Shown one piece after another: positions 8,923 through 12,938 of a stretch of 12,938 nt of DNA; position 1 is the first letter of the stretch, and the number at the start of each line of letters is the position of its first letter. The DNA comes from Triparma columacea (taxonomy: Eukaryota; Sar; Bolidophyceae; Parmales; Triparmaceae): NCBI GenBank assembly GCA_030267965.1, contig BRYA01000316.1, forward strand, positions 1 to 12,938, in the 5' to 3' direction. The position numbers and the translations under genes are program-made. The notes beneath the pieces were generated by a model, which was not told where the DNA came from, ran no database searches, and saw nothing but the letters and a program-made list of their open reading frames with translations.

Positions 8923-9544
8923 ATGTCTGCTCTCGCTGATTATAATAATAACTTTTCTCGAGGGACAGCCTCTCTTTGTGGTCGAGTTAGAGAATGGGAG
9001 GATCGTGTAGTAAGGCAGGGAGGAGACGTAATGAGAGAGCAACAGAAGGCCATCATTGAGGGCGGGGATGATGAGGGGGGAATAGAGGGTGATAAGGTAC
9101 GTTTCATTATAATTCAACCGTATATTGGATTGTTTTATCTTATTCATCTACCTCATCACTACCTTATCACTAACTTATCTTTCCCAACCTCTCAAACAGC
9201 CACTGAATATGAAGCCCACCATCGGGGCACTGAACTCCTGCCTTCCAACGTTGATGTCCCTGCACCAGTCTCAGTCTGGTCTCGCGCAGGAGTTCTCTCT
9301 GGTGCCGATAAGGGGTCCTGAGAACCTGGCGGATATCCCAGTGTTCCTTCAGAACAACGTGAATGTCCCAAGTGTGTATGAGAAGGAGATGGAGAAGGAG
9401 GCGGAAAGGGAGAAGGAGGAGGAGGAGGCAAAAGAGGGGGGAGAAGACGCGGAGGTGGACGAATACGAGAAGCTGGCGAACTACGAGATAATGGCGAGGA
9501 AGGTAGCGGAGGATTTCAGGGCAAAGAGAATAAGACTGACATGA
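8923..9544 (+). CDS. Hypothetical acidic protein with predicted helical C-terminus
   Basis: Two exons, 8923-9096 and 9200-9544, join in phase 0 (172 aa). The intron (9097-9199, 103 bp, AT-rich) has donor GTACGT and acceptor AAACAG, and does not carry the palindromic motif. I do not recognise the family. Residues 1-58 hold a charged helix (RVREWEDRVVRQ) and an acidic Gly/Asp/Glu-rich stretch. About 59-115 is a more hydrophobic, ordered segment (TIGALNSCLPTLMSLHQSQ, then LADIPVFLQNNVNVPS). About 116-150 is a Glu/Lys-rich run that probably forms a long helix or coiled coil. The C-terminus ends with the basic RAKRIRLT. There is no membrane segment or targeting peptide. The general build (short helical subunit with charged tail) would suit a subunit of a nuclear complex, but that is only an impression. 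Its 3' end faces the membrane-protein gene 60 bases away. Confidence 0.6.
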
Positions 9545-9604
9545 TAAAAAACATTACGAAACAGCGCTTCTTTTCCACATTCACCTCGTCCAGCCTCCCG
9601 CCGA

Positions 9605-10939
9605 TCAAGCATTCTTCACCTTGTTCTTCCCTCCCTTCATCCAACCATACGGCCATATCCCCGCCCACCTCCTCTGCACGCACAACGGCATAAGCAAATA
9701 TGCGCTAATGCACGTTAAAACCCCTGCGACGACGTGGTTTCTCCCCCCCCCCTTCCCGCAGACGGTGTACCACTCCACCCCGTGCTTGAGGTCCTTCTTG
9801 GAGTTCTTGCAGAGCGAGAAGTACCTGTCCGAGAACTGGGGTTTCTTCTTGTCGCTGCAGAAGTATGTGAACCTGGGAGAGAGGAGTGGAGCAACAACCG
9901 AAGGGGGTTAACAATAAGATATTCCGCGCTCCAACCCTATCAGTGGCTCGCCTCGCTCGCCGCGCGCTCACCTCTCGTAACCACTTATATCGTAACCAAT
10001 CTCATCGCACGGACCTTGGGTTTGATGGATGCCGGTACTGACCACTTCACTGGGGTCGAACACGTACGTCACGGCCAAGAGACCCACCAAAAAGAGGAAG
10101 CAGCCTCCGAATAAAGCGTAGTCGGAGGTCGTAGCACGGGCGCGCGTAACGGAGAGCGCAGGACGTGACACGTACGAAAACAGGGTTATTACCAGACTGA
10201 TTGCAATGCTGTCTGGCCGGCCTGGGAACTGGGTGATTGCCGGGGGGTACCAATTGAACCTCAGCTGGTGGAGCTGGAAGGGTCCCATCCCTGCCATCAT
10301 CAGGGGCGTGCACAAGATACCAGTCCAAACTACACCCCTAAAAACCAACTCAACAACCCCGCACTTCCTCCTCCCCACGACCGACCACTGGATAATGGCA
10401 GTGAAAACCGCGACGTGGATCAGGGTCCACATCGTGCTGCCTATAGGCACCCCCGCCCACCTGTGGAACACTGCCGCATCTGTAGAGTGCCAGGTCCACC
10501 ACAAGTACCTCGCACCTACCAGGTCGTAGAGGGCGTAGAAGAAACAGGAGACGAGGGCTGCGTACGCGCACCGGCCGGCGACGTAAGTTGAGGGGAGCCT
10601 GAACGCGGTGGCAACACCAACGTACTGGAAGACTGAGTAGGCGGCGGGTATGTAGAGGGGGAGGCGGGGGGAGAGCATTATGGTGGCCTGGGCGTGCCAA
10701 AAGTTGTCGGAGAAGGGGAGATACATGAAGAAGAGATCGTTCATAGTGCCGCTTGTTATAGCGGAGACCCAGACAACTATATGAGAACGGGAAGTGGTAA
10801 AGGCATGGAGGAGGCAGAGGAGGGAAAGGGAAATAAACAACAACTCGGCGATTGCTATTGTGGGGTGATCAGAGAGGGCCTGGGCGAGGTCCTCGCCGAA
10901 CCTCACGTGAGGATACGACGGCTGTGATGGCTGAGCCAT
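9605..10939 (-). CDS. Multi-pass membrane protein of uncharacterised family (DUF7802-like)
   Basis: Two minus-strand exons, 10939-9972 and 9872-9605, join in phase 2 (411 aa). I start at ATG 10939 because the longer open frame begins at a GTG. About eight or nine hydrophobic segments are visible, near residues 27-49, 53-74, 94-112, 122-144, 168-186, 200-218, 244-258, 275-293 and 369-386. Conserved-looking blocks are YLWWTWHSTD (145-154), RWAGVPIGSTMWTLIHV (160-176) and, after the eighth segment, a Cys-rich loop with Cys311, Cys328, Cys344 and Cys361 ending in EWYTVCG. From memory this block pattern resembles a family of unknown function labelled DUF7802, found in animals and protists; I could not check the name. 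A run of ten C on the plus strand (9743-9752) encodes the GKGGG linker before the last membrane segment and does not break the frame. The tail is Lys-rich (KGGKNKVKNA). Enzymatic or transport function is unknown. Confidence 0.8.
9873..9971 (-). repeat. Intron of the membrane-protein gene with inverted introner-like motif
   Basis: This 99-bp phase-2 intron on the minus strand has donor GTGAGC and acceptor CCCAG. On the plus strand, 9931-9963 (from CCAACCC through GGCTCGCCTCGCTCGCCGC) matches the 3' part of RAD50 intron 4 at 26 of 33 positions. Relative to the host gene the element is therefore reversed: its 3' end lies at the splice donor, and GCTCAC at 9966-9971 read backwards supplies GTGAGC. 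Confidence 0.6.
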
Positions 10940-11340
10940 GAAGATTTGAGGGCAGAGGAGGGGAAAAGTCAACTGCAAATCTTTCTCTAAGAACACAAAA
11001 CGAGGGCTTATATGCTTTGTCCGTGCTATCCGTGATACTCGCGACGTCTTTCTGAATTTTTAATCGCTGTTACCTCATGTGGGGTGAAATTCAAGGTCGT
11101 CCTATGAAGGCTGCTTGGGGAGGATTGGGCAGGTGAAAGGGACACAATGACAAACGTAAAGTGGGGGAAAGTTAGGAAATTAGGTAATTCGTGGGAAGAG
11201 GTGCCCTCCAGGTACCCTATTGCGTCGATTGATGCGATTCTTACCCCAAAACACCCTTCCTCAAAACAAGACAAGGAGCAAATCTGCTTGCCTCTTTTTT
11301 CAGTGTAAACCCTTTTCACCGCCTCAACTTTCAGTTCGCC
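10940..11340. other. Divergent intergenic region
   Basis: These 401 bases separate two start codons that point away from each other. Apart from the TATA-like site near 11004-11015 I find no motif, RNA gene or repeat that I can support. The end nearest the Patched-like gene is pyrimidine-rich (CTCTTTTTTCAG at about 11291-11302), which could be a transcription start region or a 5' UTR splice acceptor. The long minus-strand frame at 11026-11679 mostly overlaps the Patched-like exon and is not credible. Confidence 0.5.
11004..11015 (-). promoter_or_regulatory. Candidate TATA box of the membrane-protein gene
   Basis: The minus strand reads GCATATAAGCCC with the TATAAG core at 11012-11007, 68 bases before the ATG at 10939. 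It resembles the TATA-like site between ISCU and RAD50. The assignment rests on sequence and distance alone. Confidence 0.4.
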
Positions 11341-12938
11341 ATGTCTAAAAACTCGGGTGTAATCGAAAATTTCCTTCGAACCACTTTCTACGACATCGGA
11401 ATGAAGATAGGAAAGTTTCCGAAGCTCGTCGCCTTTCTTTCCCTGCTTATTTCCTTGATTATTACCATCGCGCCACTCCTTCCGCCCTTTCACCTCGTGG
11501 TTGAGAGGTCGGCCCCACGCCTGTGGAACCCTACGAGCGCTCAGACGTTCAAGGATTGGGAGGAGTCCCTGAAGTTCGGCGGAGGAGAACTCTACCCTGC
11601 CTTTCTCGTCGTTCGCCCGGCCGAGCTGGAGGACAACCTCCTCACGTCTGATGTCATGAGGCAAGTTCTGCTCGTTCACCAGGACATTGTTTCCGAGATC
11701 GGCGATCCTGCCTCATCTGGTACGTTCCAGACCTGGTGTGTTAGGGGTGGGGTTGACGGGGAGGGTCCCTGCGTCGTCAACAACTTTCTCGCCCTCTTTA
11801 ACTACGATATTTCGGGCGTTCCTGAGCACGACGATGACGTTCTCGCCATGGTCAACGCGATGGACGAGCAAAGTCCAGTGGAGGCGGTTTTGGGGGGGGT
11901 GGAGAGAGGGGAGAACGGGACTGTTTTGGCTGCAAGTAGGTGAGAGGGCGAGAGATAGGTGCATAAGAGAGCGGCAGACGAGACGATAAAGGGGGGCGAA
12001 GCGAGAAAGGGAAGCGAAGCGATAAGGCTAGCGAGAGAAGCGATCTTGGGGAGATGTTTGTCAATGGGTCGGAGTGAGGGCGCAAGTGTTGGCGCCTGCG
12101 AAAGCTCACTAATGCCCGCTTGCGTCCACCCACGCTCGCCTCTCTCGCTCTTCCACTAGTCTGATGCTTACCTACCCTCTTTTGAAGTCCTCCTCTCCAA
12201 AGTTTCCTCTCTACGAGTCCGTTCTCGTGTCGTCTCTGAGCCCCTCAAGATTCCCCCTCCTTACCGTTGACGCGATAACCGAGTCGACCCTCGATAACGA
12301 CATCGTGAACGCCATTAAGTTGGACATGCCTCTCCTCTTCGCTGCCTTCTTCATGGTAATCGTCTGGCTAGCCGTCTCCCTAGGTTGGGAACGCAAGCAC
12401 CTGGCGCTATCGGCGTTAATCACGACGATCTTGTCACTCTCCGTTGCCCTAGGAGTCCAGGCGATTATGGGTTGGAAGATTTGCAGCCTGAACTTCTTCG
12501 TGAGGTGAGCCCCTTGGGAGGTAGGGGGGGCGAGAGGAGTGAAGGGAGGGCGCTGATGTGTTATTGGCACCCTCATCCCAATTTTTTACACCGCCCCCCC
12601 CCTTTCAACCCCGCAGCTTCGTCGTAGCTGGAGTTGGAGTCGACGACATGATCGTGATCGACGACTGCTACCAGGGTTTGAAGAATGCCCCTTCCAGTCA
12701 ATCCTCCTCTCCCTGCCTTCTCCTATCCGAGACGCTCTCCAGGGCCGGTGTCGCTATCCTCCTCACCTCCTTCACCTCGATCGCCGCGTTTGTCGTCGGA
12801 GCCTTCACAGACATCCCCGCCGTCGTTTACTTCTGCAGGAACGCGGCCCTCAGCTTCACCTGGTGCTTCGTACTTAATGTTACTCTTTTCCCAGCCCTCC
12901 TAGCCATCGACGAGGGGAGGAGGGCCGGGGGGGGGGGA
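11341..12938 (+). CDS. Patched-like sterol-sensing-domain membrane protein, 5' part (partial)
   Basis: Three exons are visible: 11341-11939, 12160-12504 and 12617 to the window end (422 aa so far, all in frame, 3' end missing). The N-terminal membrane helix (about 29-48) is followed by a roughly 200-residue external domain with a Cys133/Cys144 pair (WCV...GPC) and FNYD, as in Patched-related proteins. It then has five membrane segments of a sterol-sensing domain, near 256-275, 281-304, 311-332, 358-378 and 389-410. The fourth contains GVGVDDM (320-326), whose acidic pair Asp324/Asp325 is the typical Patched/NPC1/RND signature linked to cation-driven transport. The second half, expected to repeat this layout, lies beyond the window. 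The ATG context (GCC before ATG) is good. The donor at 12505 is preferred over the overlapping GTGAGG at 12500 because only it keeps the sterol-sensing frame. Substrate (sterol, lipid or other) cannot be told. Confidence 0.85.
11940..12159 (+). repeat. Intron 1 of the Patched-like gene with repeated GCGAAGCGA and inverted arms
   Basis: This 220-bp phase-2 intron has donor GTGAGA and acceptor CACTAG. Bases 11996-12045 contain repeated GCGAAGCGA and GCGAGAGAAGCGA units. Near the 3' end, 12132-12150 (ACGCTCGCCTCTCTCGCTC) carries the complementary pattern; AGCGAGAG at 12030-12037 pairs exactly with CTCTCGCT at 12142-12149. This is the clearest case in the window of inverted arms at both ends of one intron. 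Confidence 0.6.
12505..12616 (+). other. Intron 2 of the Patched-like gene
   Basis: This 112-bp phase-2 intron has donor GTGAGC and acceptor CCGCAG. It has a long C run (about 12594-12602) before the acceptor and a G-rich 5' part. I do not see the palindromic CGCTTCGCTC motif, so it serves as a contrast to intron 1 of the same gene. Confidence 0.7.

Noticed and set aside
8923..9544. Identification of the acidic protein as Mediator subunit 8
   Set aside because: There is a vague likeness in the IPVF segment and charged tail, but no reliable match over the length.
9705..9971. Possible frameshift in the membrane-protein gene at the ten-C run
   Set aside because: Recounting the run shows that the spliced frame continues straight through it to the stop at 9605; the frame ending at 9705 is a different, unspliced reading.
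11026..11679. Antisense open frame of 217 codons near the Patched-like gene
   Set aside because: It overlaps the well-supported exon 1 on the other strand and has no recognisable domain.
12500..12501. Alternative donor GTGAGG in the Patched-like gene
   Set aside because: Using it shifts the frame and destroys the GVGVDDM segment; the donor at 12505 preserves it.

Overview
The window is nuclear DNA from a eukaryote with a compact genome. Thirteen short GT-AG introns (82 to 279 bp) can be placed by frame and by protein continuity. The genes sit on both strands only tens to a few hundred bases apart, coding parts are GC-rich with C/G-ending codons, and long C or G runs occur in introns, spacers and even exons. 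Two genes encode mitochondrial proteins with visible targeting peptides, and one is a Patched-type sterol-sensing membrane protein. A microalga, possibly a stramenopile, is my best guess, but this is inference and not proven by the sequence.

Layout: 1-931, no supported gene (AT-rich at first, then C-rich). 932-2600 (+), core protein 2 of respiratory complex III, four exons. 2764-3683 (-), mitochondrial ISCU iron-sulfur scaffold, three exons, tail to tail with the previous gene. 3684-3878, short shared upstream region. 3879-8429 (+), complete RAD50, five exons, 1380 aa. 8527-8889 (-), small unknown protein. 8923-9544 (+), two-exon unknown acidic protein, head to head with the previous one and only 33 bp away. 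9605-10939 (-), multi-pass membrane protein of an uncharacterised family (DUF7802-like from memory). 10940-11340, divergent spacer. 11341-12938 (+), 5' part of a Patched-like protein that runs off the window.

The genes do not form one pathway. Complex III core 2 and ISCU are both mitochondrial housekeeping proteins (complex III carries a Rieske Fe-S centre), RAD50 serves DNA double-strand break repair, and the two membrane proteins are separate.

The most interesting signal is inside the introns. Six of the thirteen contain a GC-rich motif of the type CTCGCTTCGCTC or its reverse complement. In several this extends to a longer shared segment, found in both orientations relative to the host gene, and in two introns with inverted-repeat arms. 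In the 9605-10939 gene the inverted copy ends exactly at the splice donor. I read these as a family of short intron-generating elements (introner-like); this is a hypothesis from one window.
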